64,000 nucleotides of DNA from Paraconiothyrium sp. Pb-2020 (GCA_022419385.1 JAJUBI010000005.1:4216001-4280000); one strand, 5' to 3'; shown: positions 10,944 to 23,600, numbered from the stretch's first letter. The notes: a model not told the origin generated them from the letters alone. Made by a program: numbers and translations.

Positions 10944-11870
10944 GGTGGGCTGGAACTAAGTGAAGTAGACATAACAACAAAGGGAACAGAAAATATATAC
11001 TTGCGCTCTCGACGTTTGAAAGCTGTACACCCATCTGTTGCAATGTGTACGAGAGTGAATCTTTCTCAAACATGAGCGAAGTGAGTTAGTCGACTGAAGA
11101 TGCTGATTACGGCCGAGATCGAATGTTGCTAGGAAAGCATGTCCCTAATGGGAAGGTATCAAATGTGCTTACATACGCCCCGTGGGCCTCCAGGTTTCAT
11201 GTATTGCCGAAGGCACAAAGACTGTGCTTATTGGCTGAGCGCTCGATCGAAACATGTATGTACGTCAGAATGTCGCGCGAATCATTATCTGATCCGAGCT
11301 GTATTTCAAGGCCGGGCGGCTTGCAGCCCTATCACAACAGGCTTTCACATCGTTTTATGATCGACTTAGTCAGTGCCTACGTAATAGTTTCGGACTAAGA
11401 CACTGTATAGTATTCCCCCTATTTTATATTCTGATCGATAATTCTTCTGAAGCTGACATCCCTTATCTCGTGGGGTGTATTAGTTTTGTGACGCTCGAAA
11501 CCTAGCTTCTTGTCTTCACCCGTCACGAATTTCAGTCCACACTCTATTTCCGTTGAAAAACCCGTTTCAAAGTAGAGTTTCATTCAATTCCCTCACTGCC
11601 CCTCCATTTCTCCCCTATCTTCCACCCTCGTATCTTCTCTCCACCTCCTCTTCTTCCTCAGTCCCCCCCCCCCCCCCCATCTCTACCATCTCCTCAGTCT
11701 CCTCTGTCTCCTCTGTCCCCCTGTCTTCTCGACCTCCTCGACCTCCTCTATCTCCTCCATGTCCTCCCTCATCTCCTCCACCTCTCTCATCGCATTCTCC
11801 AACCTCCTGACCTTCTCCTCCTCCCCAACCCCCTCTTCATTCATCTCCCTAAGCATCCTACTCAAAACCA
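10944..11870. other. Intergenic region ending in a long polypyrimidine tract
   Basis: From about 11575 to 11870 the plus strand is almost entirely C and T, with 16 consecutive C at 11663-11678. The proximal half holds only ORFs without coding character. The pyrimidine tract may be the degraded or mis-assembled tail of the gene at 11871-12272. Confidence 0.5.
11663..11678. repeat. Homopolymer of 16 C
   Basis: Uninterrupted C run on the plus strand within a CT-rich tract; prone to replication slippage and to sequencing or assembly length error. Confidence 0.85.
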
Positions 11871-12272
11871 TCATGTCCCTATATCCGCATGTAGAATGAT
11901 ATCACTCGCTCTTCGGGGTCTCATTGTATGATCTGCCTCCATCTCCTCGTGTTCGTCGTGGTGGCTGCGAATGCTGCTGGATGATGCGGATTGGTCTGAG
12001 AGCGAGAGGCTCAATGAGCTGATGGAGGATTGCTGGGAATGGTTTGAAGTGGAAGAGCGTCTCGTGGGGGGGGGGGGGGTATCAAGTGGAGATGGGCGCC
12101 CCGTATCTCCATCCTCGTTAGGTGTCATGGTGTTTTGTTTGACTTGCGAGGTGAGTACAGTGCTGTTCTGGTGTACAATGTGTTGGTCCGTCAAGGGTTC
12201 ATATTGATAGCCACCCAACGGGCGCAGAGGCATCTGGCCCATGCTGGTTAAGTGAAAGCCTTTCCGATACAT
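11871..12272 (-). CDS. Hypothetical low-complexity protein, probably frame-broken at its 3' end
   Basis: An open frame of 133 codons. The first 48 residues from the ATG at 12272 may be untranslated; a better-placed start is MTPNEDGD, in the same frame near 12129. The body is Ser/Pro-rich (TPPPPTRRSSTS, then SSISSLSLSLSDQS), followed by HHDEHEEMEADHTMRPRRASDIILHADIG. The four-proline stretch is encoded by the 12-G run at 12066-12077. Just past the stop, a frame displaced by one base opens with MMVLSRMLREMNEEG and continues into an acidic coiled-coil-like segment (11683-11874). I infer that one protein is split by a 1-nt loss near 11873-11880, real or an assembly error. Function unknown. Confidence 0.5.
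   Translation of the reverse strand: MYRKGFHLTSMGQMPLRPLGGYQYEPLTDQHIVHQNSTVLTSQVKQNTMTPNEDGDTGRPSPLDTPPPPTRRSSTSNHSQQSSISSLSLSLSDQSASSSSIRSHHDEHEEMEADHTMRPRRASDIILHADIGT
12066..12077. repeat. Homopolymer of 12 G
   Basis: Run of G on the plus strand, encoding consecutive prolines on the minus strand in the hypothetical gene 11871-12272. Confidence 0.8.
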
Positions 12273-12490
12273 TCACTTGGTGAAGAACATTAGGACTGAG
12301 GGTGCAGTAACCATATTCATATCATTGTTCCCCAAGACGTTTCCACCCGATCTAGAACCCGCCCATAAAATAAACAACAAGCGCTGTATGCCCAAAGCCA
12401 GGCCAAAACGCCAAACGCCCAAGCCCAATGCCGCTATTATACTATGCGTGCGTCGCAAAACAGCCCGGCCACCACCGAACATAGAACCGA

Positions 12491-12721
12491 TCACAAAAAC
12501 GCCCTAGACCGGATTATGACCCTAATAGTCCTCTTCCTTTTGAGCCCACCCTTCTCGTCGACATCGCTATCTTCATCATCCGTAATCTCGATCTCTTTCT
12601 CCACCTCTTCGTCGACGAGCGTCCTCTCATCACCATCCTCATCCGCCCGTGCTAATTCAGATTCCTCAATGATATCCTCAACAGTTGGATTCAGGTGCCC
12701 GGACCTCTTCCACCCCCTCAC
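12491..12721 (-). pseudogene. Displaced C-terminal tail of the myosin heavy chain (frame-shifted)
   Basis: The frame contains a highly acidic then basic segment (VEDIIEESELARADEDGDE ... GGLKRKRTIRVIIRSR) ending in TGA at 12491. It lies directly after the apparent stop of the myosin reading frame at 12736 and is offset by one base. Its frame is open upstream as far as the T6 run (plus-strand A6 at 12740-12745). One extra T in that run would make the two frames continuous through a readable junction. I therefore read it as the last ~85 residues of the myosin, cut off by a 1-nt indel. An intron of about 35 nt is the alternative but would be unusually short. Confidence 0.55.
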
Positions 12722-12735
12722 CGAGGTCCCACCTA

Positions 12736-15700
12736 CTACAAAAAACCCTTCTGGCCGGAGATACGTCTTAGCCCACTACGCATGCTTCGCACACTCCCCA
12801 TGTTTGCCTTCTCGCCAGCGGCTATTTCGCCCATTTCACCCATTAGTAGACCGATAGATGAGCCGCGACGGCTGCGGTTGTCGCCGGCTTCGCTACCTGC
12901 GCCTGGCACGCCTAGGGCGCTGCGACGTTCGACGCGGAGACCTTTCCAACCTTCTAGTTCGCGTTCCAGACGAATAGTCTTCTCTCGCTCTTCGCGAAGT
13001 TCGCGCTCGGCGCGTTTGGCGGCGAGATGATTGGTGGATTCGGAGGACTGGAGCTCGTCTATGGTGGAGAGAAGATTGGATATCTTGTCTCGTGCCTTGT
13101 TCAGGTCCTCCATGACAGACACGTTCTGCTTGTCGCGGCGCTCGATTTGGTTCTGCAGGTCCTTAACCGTTCGGTCGACATTGCGAACGCTACGCGACTC
13201 GGTAAGACGCGTCGACTCGGATGCTTCAAGAGCCTTCTCGAGCTGCAGTGATGGTTAGCATATCGTAATTCGCTCGTGGTTCACTATATCTTACCTCTTG
13301 AATGCGGCCATGCAAGAACCTGACATCCTTGCCAGCCGAGCCAGAGTATCCTTTGGTTTCCAGATCAACAAGGCGAAGCTGGAGATCCTTCAGATTTTTC
13401 TCGACGGCGGCCTTCTCCTTGTGCAATTGTACGTTGGCTTCCCGTTCGGCCACGATGTCTTTCTGGATCTCCTGCGCTAGTGCTTCGGCACGTCGCATCT
13501 TCCCAACGGCAGCGGCGGCAATGTCTTCCTGTTGAGCAAGGCCAGATTTAAGCTCGAGCAGCTCGCGATCGTATGTGGCAGCGTTCCTCATAGCTGGTGA
13601 CTCTGAGTGCGACAAATCCTCGAGCTTGTCAGCCGCCTCTTGAAGGCGTACTTCAAGTCGCCTCTTCTCTTCAATGGCGGAATCGCGTTCGGCAGCGATG
13701 TCGTCGACATTGGTGCGAAGATTGCGCACCTGCGAGAGTAGGCTGACTATCTTAGACTGTGCTTCGTTGTGGGCATTTGCTGCCTCGTCGCGCGAATTCG
13801 AAATGTCCTGAAGCGTCATCTCGAGCCTGCTCTTCTCCTTTGCCCACGTGGACGAGTTGAGGACCTCATCGTCCCACTTGCTCCTGAGCTCTTCGATCTC
13901 CTCCTTCAACCGACCATTCTCTTCGCGAACATAAAGAACATTCTCTCGCTCCAAATCAAGCTCATGTGTCAACGAGGACAGCTCGTTCTGATACTTCTTC
14001 CTGGTTTGCTCGATTGAGGTTTCAGTATCCTCAAGATCGTGCTCTCGTTGGTTCCGGTAGTCCTCCAGCTCATTCTGAAGACGCTTCTTCGCTTGTAGAG
14101 CACTCCCAAGGTCAGTGGAGAGATCTTCCACACGCTCTTCATGCTGTTGCACTTGGCGTTGCAGATCTTCAACCATGGCATCCATCTGCTTCCGCTCTGC
14201 CATGATGGTGGCGCACGTCTCCTCGGCCTCCCGTGCTTGAGTCTTCGCGAACTGCTCCGCCCGAGACGCCTTCAGAACAGCGATCTCAGCCTGTTCAAGT
14301 TTATTGAAATAATCATCCGCGCGATTCTTGTACAGGTCAAGACTGGCAGTGACGTCGACGAGTCGGGATGTCTCGTTGTCCAACCGTATCTGAAGATCAG
14401 CAAATTCCTGGAGAAGATGATCGTGGTTTGCCTGTTCCTCCTCTCGTTCGTCGAGCAACTCCTCAAGTTCTGACTTTTTGTCACGAAGTTCAACTTCGAG
14501 CGAGATTTTTGCGTGCTTGATCTCATCGAACGAGGTCTTTGCGTCAGCAAGCTCGTTGACGGTGGCGTTGTGTGCTTGCAATAGCGACTTCCTGGACTGT
14601 TCTTGCGAGGTTAAGAGATCGAACAGCTCTTCGTGCGACTTAGTCTGCACTTCCTTGTAGGACAGTTCCCCAGACCTGAGACTATGCTCCAAAGAAGATA
14701 CCTTCTTCGCGGAGTCGTCGAGCATATCGTGGAGCCGGAAATTCTCTCGCTCGAGCTTCTGTACGCGACGGACTGAGGGGCTATCATCCTGCCAGCCATT
14801 GCGAACAGGGGATCGATCGAGCTGGCTCTGGAGGTGGCGATTACGCATCTCTGACATCTGCAGCTGGTTTTGAACCTGTTCCAATTCTGCGGCGAGATCC
14901 ATACGGTTGTTCAGGATCACTGTGTCGACAGTACGATCAGACCTTGCAGAGTTGGTGGTGGCATTACTGATATGCCTTTGGTTGGTTGGAGTATTCGTTC
15001 GTGAAAATTGCTTGCGGGTCTCGCTGTCTTTGCGTTGGTGCGAGGGCGATCGGCGGCCGTTGACTTGGCTGCTGTTCATCTCTTCGAGCAGAGCACGCTT
15101 CGAATTGGCGTGACGAGTGTCCATCTCGTGAAGCTCGTCTTCATGTCTATCACGCAACTCATCCAGTTGAGCTTCAGCTCGGGAGTAACGTTCCGTCGCC
15201 ACGCGGAGAGCTTGGTTGGCGGCTTCCAAGCGTTCCGCCACGTCAACGGCTCTGGTAATTTCTGGTTTGACGCCGTCGTAGGTGATAGCACCGTCTTCAG
15301 CGTCAGGGTTGAAAACCTTACGAAGCAGAACAAGCTGTTGACGGCATTCTTCGAGCTCGCTATTGCTGCTATCCAAGGCTGACTGAGCGGCGCGCGTGTT
15401 CGCCTGAGCTTGAGTTCGCAGTTGCCTCTCGGTTTCGAGCTTTCGGTTCGCCTCCGCCAACTGGAGACCGACAGTGGAAGAGGTTTTCTCGGCATTGCGG
15501 CTGGTCTTATGCTCTCTATTGATCTCATGATTTAGATCTTCCAAGCTCAGAGACAATTTCTCCTTCTGCTTCTCTAGGGAGGCAATGGTCAACTGAGCAT
15601 CTTCCAACTGATGCGTGAGGCGCTTGTTGTCCTCTTCCGCCTTGCTCTTCTCAGTCGTAAGCTGCGCAATGCGGGATCGTTGAGAGTCTCCAGCCCTTGA

Positions 15701-18700
15701 GTTAGATCGTGCAATATCGAGGTTTTTCTGTTGGAGTTTGTTCAATAGAGCCCGGTTGTCGTTCTCGGATGCAGTCAAGCGGCCCTTGATTGTGACCACC
15801 TCACGTTCAAGGCGTTCCTTTTGTTGATCGTTGGGGAGTTTGAAGGATTCTGAGTCACCAAGCATCTGCGTGAGGTTGTGGACCTGTTCGGCAAGATCAT
15901 TTCTCTCCGCTTCAAGCTGGTCCAGTTGCTGGTCCTTCGCCTCGAGTTCCTTAAGCTGAGCCGCTTGCCGTTCCATCGCAAGTCTACTGTGCGTACGCTC
16001 TGCCGCTGCGTCGGCATCCAACTTCTCCTCCTGCAGCTTTAGGTACTTTTCGCGAAGGGTCCGAAGTTCAGTTTGATAGTCCTTCCGCTCCTTCTCTACC
16101 GCCGCCCGAGATTCAGTAGCTCTTCGAAGCACATCCTGCTGAGCATACATCTCTTTCTCGATGGTAATTTTTGACTCGTTCAGAGCGTCGAAATCGCGTT
16201 TCAGTGTATCGTACTTGTGTTCCCCAAGGAGCTCGACGTCATCGCGGGATTGCCGCTCACGGCTGAGTTCACGTTGTACTTCAAACAACTGGTTCTTGAG
16301 ATCTTCGATCTGTTCCTCGAGGAGTCTCCTTCCCTCGCCAGACTTGGCGTCCTCAGAAATCTTCTCTTCCAGCAGGCGCTTGGCATCCACAGCTTCACGT
16401 TCGAGTTGCTGCTTTTGGGAACGCATGGCATCAAGTTCTGCCTTTGCATCCCGAAGGCGACTTTGTAAATCGTCGTGCTTCGACGCCAGCGTCTTCTTTT
16501 CGCTATCAAAGAGCTGCCGGTCGGATTCGTAAGATTTCAGATCTGTTTTGAGAATCGCTAGTTCGCTCTCTTTCCGTCTGATCAGGTCTTCGTAGCTCGT
16601 TGATGTGGACGATAGGTCGGCAATCTGTTGACGCACCTGACGGTTCTCGTCAAGAAGTTCTTTGACTTGCTGCTTCGTGTTTTGCAGTTCCTTATTAGAT
16701 GCCGCAAGCTTAATGTCCAGGTCTTGGTCGGTCTTCAGCAGCTTCGCTTCGAGATCCTGCAGCTTACGTTCTTTCAAAGACAGATGGCTCGTCAACATCT
16801 TGACTTCTTGGTTCAGAGATTCCTCGGCCTGACTGCGTTCAGACTTCGCATTCTCCAAATCCACCAACTGTTGATCCAGCTTGGCGAGCTGGTCTTCCAA
16901 ATCTTGCTTCTCGCCCTCCAGGTTGCCAATGATCTGTCCTGCCTGTTCAAGCTCGTTGCGCCAAAGCTCAGCCTGCTCTTCAGCCTTCTTCTTGGCCTCC
17001 ATAAGTACATCCAGCTGATCTTCCAGCTTGTCCTGATCCTCAATGGCTTCGGCAAGTTTCTCGGACAACTCGGCTTCGCGGATCTGAAGACGCTTAAATA
17101 TTTCCTCCTTGTCAAGAGCCAGAGCACGTTCGCTTTCCAAGGTCTTTTGAATGCGCTGAATGTCCATCTCCGCTCGACGACGGTCATCCTCAACTCGCAA
17201 TTTATCTTCTGCTTCCTGCTGCATCTTCTCTTCGAGCTTCTGGATCATCTCGTCCCGCTTCTTGACCTCGGCGGCTTGACGAGTTGCTCCGAGCATTGGT
17301 CTCATGCGAGCGAAGAGTCTCCACCATGGATTAGATTGTAGGTCAAGGTAGACCTGGAAATTCCGCTGGATGATACGCGTGGCCTCAGCTCGATATAAGC
17401 GCTTGTGAGCAATGCGACGTTGAATGAACCCTCTGGCCGCCGACTGAAACCGACTGATGATGTCGCGAATAAGAGCGTCGCGTTGCTCTTCTAACTCTGC
17501 TAGAACACCGGCACGGAAGAAGACCTTGGTTATACCAACCCGATAGAGCGCGGTGTCCAGGCGAAGCTTTTCGAGGATCATTTTGGCTGCAACCTGACCT
17601 TCAAGATAGCCTTGGGGCAAGTCATTGCAAAGGACTTCGTAACGTTGACGAAACTCCACAAACGGAAGTCGATTAGGGAAACCAGTGCGGGCAATCCTTA
17701 TTCCTTCTAGCACACCGTTACATCGTAGCTGATCGAGGACTAGAGGGGCGACGAATTGCTTTGGTCGCTTTTTGTGATTCGGAAGAATGCAACGCACAAA
17801 ATGGTAGTGAGTTGAGTGAAGTTGCGTCATCAGCGTAGAAAGCTGCTCCTTGTGCCGTTGAGCTACTGTTCGGAACAAGCCTTTCTTGACACGGTTTCGA
17901 GCGCCTCCGAAGTCATCGTCAGTGTCTGCACAATCCGCAAAAAGGTTCGCAATATGTTTATCCGTAGAACCAGCGAGTAAGCGAGTGACGTTGTCATTCA
18001 GTGGGTCCTTGTTCTTCTCTAGCCAACCCTCTGTGGAGTACTCAACTTCAGCAGCGTAATGCGTTAGCATGAAGCCTTGGGTTAGCAGCGAGCGCTTGTA
18101 CTTCGTGCTTTTGCGATCCCACAGAGAGTGTAACTTTTCAGTAAAGCTTTTGTCTGTAGCCTTTGGCATGACACTGTCTTCGTCGAGGCAGGAAAAGATA
18201 CCAATGGGATTGGGCAACTCGATGAGGTCGATGGTCGGCTGGAGATCCCGGCCGAAATCAATGAACTTCCACTCGATCTGCTCACGGGCGTACTCCTCCT
18301 GCTCCAGAACGAACATGTGGTGGTTGAAGAATTGCTGCAGCTTTTCGTTTGTATAGTTAATGCAAAGCTGTTCAAAGGAGTTCTCCTCGAATATTTCGAA
18401 ACCAGCGATATCGAGGACCCCAATGAAATGGGAATCATCACCGCCCGATCCTGTTCGGTCTAGTTGACGATTGATGCGGTCGACAAGGTCACCAAAACCT
18501 CGCTCATAGATACCTTTGGCCAGGGCATCAATGGCGAGATTGACCTGTTCTGGGGTCTGGACCTTCTCTACCCATTCCCGACCTGCCTTCACGCGCGGGT
18601 GCAACAAAGCCTTAACGAAGTTTTCCATGGGGATTCCGAGAAGGTGACACACTTTCTGTGCTTGCTCAACCGATTCAGGGTCGAAGGCTGCCTGGTCTGC

Positions 18701-20154
18701 TCGCCGGCTCTCCTTGATCGCCTTAATATTGCCGAGTTGGAGTACGGCCGCAACAGTCCTCAATATAGAGGCTTGTTCCTTATCGGAAAAGTCCATTACA
18801 TGGAAAGCCTCAATTAGCGTATTCCATTCGTCACGATCGGAGACGCCCGAGATCTGGTCGTTACCATGCTTGGTATAGTCAAAGTCCTCCACGTCCAAGT
18901 CGTTCAGGAGGAATTCCCTCTTCATCTGTTGGTCCGCACCGCGGAGCAGTTGATAGAACACATGGTAATTACGCTCATTCGCATTAGGCCGGACGACCCT
19001 CGACTTTTCCAAGAGATACCAGTCGATATAGGCACCTGCAATTTGACCAGTGCGGGTGAATTCAATCCTAATGAACTTTCCAAAACGAGACGAATTGTTA
19101 TTTCGAACGGTTTGGGCGTTGCCAAAAGCCTCGAGTATGGGGTTCGCGCGGAGGATCTGTTCGGAGAGGTTCGAGTGCTGTCTGCCGCCCGACTTTCCGC
19201 GTGGGGTATCTGAAGGTGCAACCGCTGCAAGATATTGGATAACCTTTTTTGTGTTCTCTGTTTTACCAGCACCTGATTCTCCACTGTAGTCTGTTAGCAT
19301 AGGTCTGCTGCATACGTTTGCCAAACGCACGTTACTAAGATACTTTGATTGGCACCCTCGTCCACCAGATTCCGGAATGCCTCATCGGCCATTGCGAAAA
19401 TATGTGGCTTTGTCTCTTCTCTGCTCCTCCCCCGGTACATGTTGATGTATTCCCTCGAATATATGGGAAGCGGGCAGTACGGGTTTACTGTTACGAGGAA
19501 CAACCCGGAGTAGGTCTAGACGTCGTCAGTTGAAGTCATTGCACCGTTGTCTAGTTGACGTACGTATATCAGATCCGCTTGGTAACGCATGTGCAGGTTA
19601 TGGATGACGGAGGGCTCGTTGAGGTGCGTGAGCTCAGCCATGTCGTTGGCCTTGTCGAACTTGGCTGGATTAACCTTGTCCACGGATTCTGCGTCCACCT
19701 CATGCTGCTCTCCATTATCGCATTGTACGAGTATTTGCCCTCCTGGAAGTTCCTCTACTACCCAACCTCGTACAAAGGCAGTCTTCGCATCTCGTAGCCA
19801 AACATAGCGCTTGCCTGAGAAGTCATTCTCTCCCTCGATGCCGCGCACTTCTGGCAAGTCCTGAGTGCCATCTTCTATGAATTTGGGCGCAAAAGTTCCA
19901 GCAGGTGTGCTATTACGGTTTGAATTTGCGCGAAGGCGGGTCGAGTCGCTTCGAGATAGTAGTGGGCTGCTCAGCTGGTTGAGAGACTGATTGCGGGCGT
20001 GTCCCATGACGGGTTGCTGATCCGCCAGCGGCGACGCGACGAGAGCAGACTTCGGGCGAATATTAAGTGGTGCCGGTGCCGGCGATGGCGACTGTGAATT
20101 CCTTGCGAAAGGACTGTTGCGCCATCGTGGACCGTTTGGCGCGGGCGCGCTCAT
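12736..20154 (-). CDS. myoB: Conventional myosin II heavy chain
   Basis: Exons 20154-19564, 19515-19331, 19283-13295 and 13242-12736; introns of 48, 47 and 52 nt. 2423 aa. A ~105-residue Ser/Pro-rich head extension precedes the SH3-like N-domain (KRYVWLRDAKTAFVRGWVV). The motor has its P-loop GESGAGKT at 260-267, formed across an intron, switch I NNNSSRFG at about 320-327, and switch II DIAGFEIFEENSFEQL near 553. IQ-like segments around 875-910 (ARGFIQRRIAHKRL) should bind light chains. The remaining ~1400 residues are a long coiled-coil rod broken by a Ser/Thr/Asn-rich hinge (SPSHQRKDSETRK). Class II myosin drives the contractile ring at septa in filamentous fungi. The ORF stops at KGFL in a T6 run; see the displaced tail downstream. 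Confidence 0.96.
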
Positions 20155-20680
20155 GGTTCTGTTGTGTATATGGGCGTTAGGGCAGGTGCGACGGCGTTAC
20201 CTTCATGCATCCGCAAGGCGCATAATGCGGAGCAGGAAGTCGGAAATCAACAAGAAGAACGCCTCTTCGAAGCCCCAATTACAATATGTACAATGATGCA
20301 GCGACCGGACGTCGAAACGAAAGCCGCGGTTCCAGCTGCTGCGTGACGGCGGGATGCGAGTTTGTGTTGTTTACATGTTTAGCGGCGCTCGAGCCTTCCC
20401 CTAACGACGGGCCTGGGGCAAGCGCGTCACTTCCCGCCATGTTGCACGTGACTATTCGGTAAGTGCCGCGGCGCGCTTGGGCGATCATTGAGCTTTCTTA
20501 TTCGAGCGCAACCACCATCTCAACTCACTCGCCGCATTCCAAGCACCAGCTCTACCTCCCGCCGCCCTGTCCCCATCCTTTACCTGCAAGCGCGCTCGCT
20601 GCCCTGTAAGCTAGTCATGTGCCGCTTTTAGGAAGAGTACGCCTCCACAACAGCGCGCAACAATTCGCGACTTGCACAAT
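20155..20680. promoter_or_regulatory. Divergent promoter between myosin II and C3H1 zinc-finger gene
   Basis: 526 nt serve both start codons. An E-box GCACGTGAC is present, with CACGTG at 20445-20450, the type bound by bHLH factors such as Cbf1. No TATA box seen, consistent with constitutive genes. Confidence 0.55.
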
Positions 20681-23600
20681 ATGGCAACCAACTGGCAGCC
20701 GCCTTTCGGCCTGCCCTTTCCTCCATTTCCCCCTCCTCAGCCGAACTCGCAACAACCACCGCAGGTTCAGCCAGATGCCCAGAGCGGCCCCTCCGACGCG
20801 TACCAGCCGCCAACCGCGAGTACGTTTGTGCCACCGCCGGCGTGGAACATACCTGGTTTAAACTTCCAGGCGCATAATCAGAACGCTCAACAACCTCCGT
20901 TCCCATCTGGTGAGCCATCCATTGCTTCCAAAGATGTGAATAACGAGCATTATACACGACTCGGTCTTTCAGCTATCTTTCCCCGCTCGTAGCCTTCGTA
21001 GTAATAAGTATCGCTAATGCGGCGTAGCATGGCCACCGAATTTCCCTATGCCGGACCAGCTTGCCCAGTGGAACCAGATGCAGGTAGACATGCAGCAGCT
21101 GCCTTTCATGATGATGCAGAATCCACCACCGATCCCTGGCCTCGGTCTTACACCGAATCCGCCGCCCCAGTCACCCTTCCAAGGTGCCACACCCACACAT
21201 CCTTTTCCCACGCTGCCACCGAATCTGTTCCCCGCGCCCCCACAAATGAATAACGTTCCGCAATCGATCCAGAACGACCGCGTTACCAATGTGACGGAAA
21301 GCGACAAGGAAGAAGGAGAAGTCAGCGATGGGTCCCGGTCCCCAGCTGCCAACGGCCGCACCTACCCAGACCCACCGCGATCAGTTCCGCTAGACAATTC
21401 TCGCTCTTCGAAAAACCTTCGGGCTGTTCAGCAAGAGGCATACAACCCGGACCAGCCTGCGGCGGGCCAGACAAGCGAGGCTGCGTCGCGAACCAGAACC
21501 GGAGCACCGGCTAAGGCCACTGCAGACAACATCTCGCAGCAACGAAGCGATGCGAAAGCGTTTATCAAGCTGCTTCATAAAAACAACATAGGCTACCACG
21601 CGCTTGCCGCCGAGGCTTTAGATGCGAGCTCTTTACGAGACCTGTACCGAAGCTTGAATCTACCATCCGAACCTGAGCCTATGCCTTCCCCACCCAAGCT
21701 CAATGGAAACGCGCAGACTATTCTGAGCAATGGTGACAACGTTGGGTCTCGCTCATCGCCACCAATCGTTGGCTCAAAGCCAGTCACTGCAGTCAATACT
21801 AGTATACCACCAACCAAGTCAGTCCCGTCGCCAGCCAACCGTAAAGAGTACCTCGCGCAACTACAAGCAGCCAAGAAAGCTCGACAGCAGGGAGGAGCGA
21901 AACTTACTCCACCTCAGAATACCCCGCCACCGGCGCCGGCCGCTTCGAAAGCCGTATCTGCGCCCCAAAGTGCAGGAACCGGCAAGAACGGGCAACTCAC
22001 AGAAGCGGAGAAGAAAGCAAAGACTACTGAGTTGATACGACGACGAATTGAGGCTTTGAAGAAGACCTCATCTTCTCCTGCAGGCGCTGCATCGTCCAAG
22101 CTTGCAGCTACCGGTTCCACCGCTGGTACTTCCTCCAGTCCACTTCTTACGACTGTAAATACATTGCCGCCCACCAATAACGATTTTGCATACCAAGCTA
22201 TTCCTCCATCGCCTTTTGGAAATATTCCTGGACTGTTCATGAATTCTTCTCCCGTTGTGCAATCAAGTCAGCCTCCCGTCACTCCTGGATCAGGCAAACG
22301 AAAGCGGTCGGTCCCCTCAGTTACCCCTTCGCTTCGGGAGAATGGCAGTGAACAAAATGTCTACGGAATGCAATCCAGTGACAGACAAGACGTAGTTGCG
22401 CTGCCTTCGACCCAGATTACGAATCCAACACAGAATGGTACACAAAGTGTTCAAGCTGCGCCAATGCTACCTGGTTTCCCATCACGGCCTGCATCTGTGA
22501 ACCCATCGGTATCAGCTTTGAGCACTCCAGGACCTCAGACTCCGTCTAGCTCCACTCGTAGCCAAGAGATGGATGACAAGGCGAGGAAGCAGGCTGCTCT
22601 CAAAGAGCGTTTGCAGAAGAAGATAGAAGAGCAGAAACGACAAGCAGAGCAAAATCGATTAGCGAGCGCGCAGAACTCTCCGAAGCCACAGCCACAACAA
22701 CCTCCATCATTGACTAAACTTAGTGGAGACCGAGGAACGTCCAGGGAACCGAAGAAGCGGCGTAAAGTGGACATTGAGGCGGAACAGTCCGCCTTGGATA
22801 TCGACATAGCAGCGAATGCTGCCAAGTTGGCACAGATCACGAAGGAATTCGAGTTACTCACTGCAAATGACAGGAAGATGCGGCTTGACAAAGAACGGCT
22901 TCAAGCAGAGTTAGAGAGCCTTGGTATCGATACGGAAGGCATGCCACATGCAGAGCTCCAAGCGAAGAAGGACGAGATTGAGCGTGAGCAGGGCGTAGCT
23001 CTCGAAACGCTGACAGCGACCACCAATTTTCCCGCTGCATCACCTACGACGAAGCAGTCAATTGGAGCAACTGCGTCAGCACCAGCGGTAACGGTGCCTA
23101 CGTCCGGAGGTAACACCCCATACCTACCGCAACCACCGGAAGTGTCTCAGTCAATCTTCCAAACAAGCATTCCTGGACTCAATGCGCCATTACGTTTGGC
23201 ATCGTCACCACCGACTACGGCGAAGACCAACGGTGCGATCAAGCAGCAAACCTCACTGCTTCAAAGCACGCGAGAGCATACTGATCGACCAGAAAAGCCC
23301 ATACTGGCGAAGCCTTCGGCGATTGCATCCGTGCATGATACGATCTCTAACGACCTAAGTAAGCCAGCAACACCGCTTGACGATGAAGAAGACTTCTATT
23401 CCCCTGAGCCCGCCGCCGTCCTTCCAGCCGGCGACCAAACTGAACCTGCTCCTACGTCATCGACGAATGCTAAATCTCCTTCCGAAGAGGGCGAGATGGC
23501 CATGTCAGAGTCCGAAGACGACTATGAGCCTGAAGAAGTTCAGGAACCACTGGTACATAACCAAGTCTCAGTTGATCAGGAGACCGAGGAGAACACCACT

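Noticed and set aside
12273..12494. Hydrophobic 73-codon minus-strand ORF that might be a membrane peptide
   Set aside because: It lies in the expected 3'UTR of the myosin gene and overlaps the displaced tail's stop; the hydrophobicity comes from T/G-rich sequence.
16628..17341. 237-codon plus-strand ORF antisense to myosin, leucine-rich
   Set aside because: It is the shadow of the Gln/Glu/Lys-rich coiled-coil codons, which read as Leu/Phe on the other strand; no independent start context or domain.
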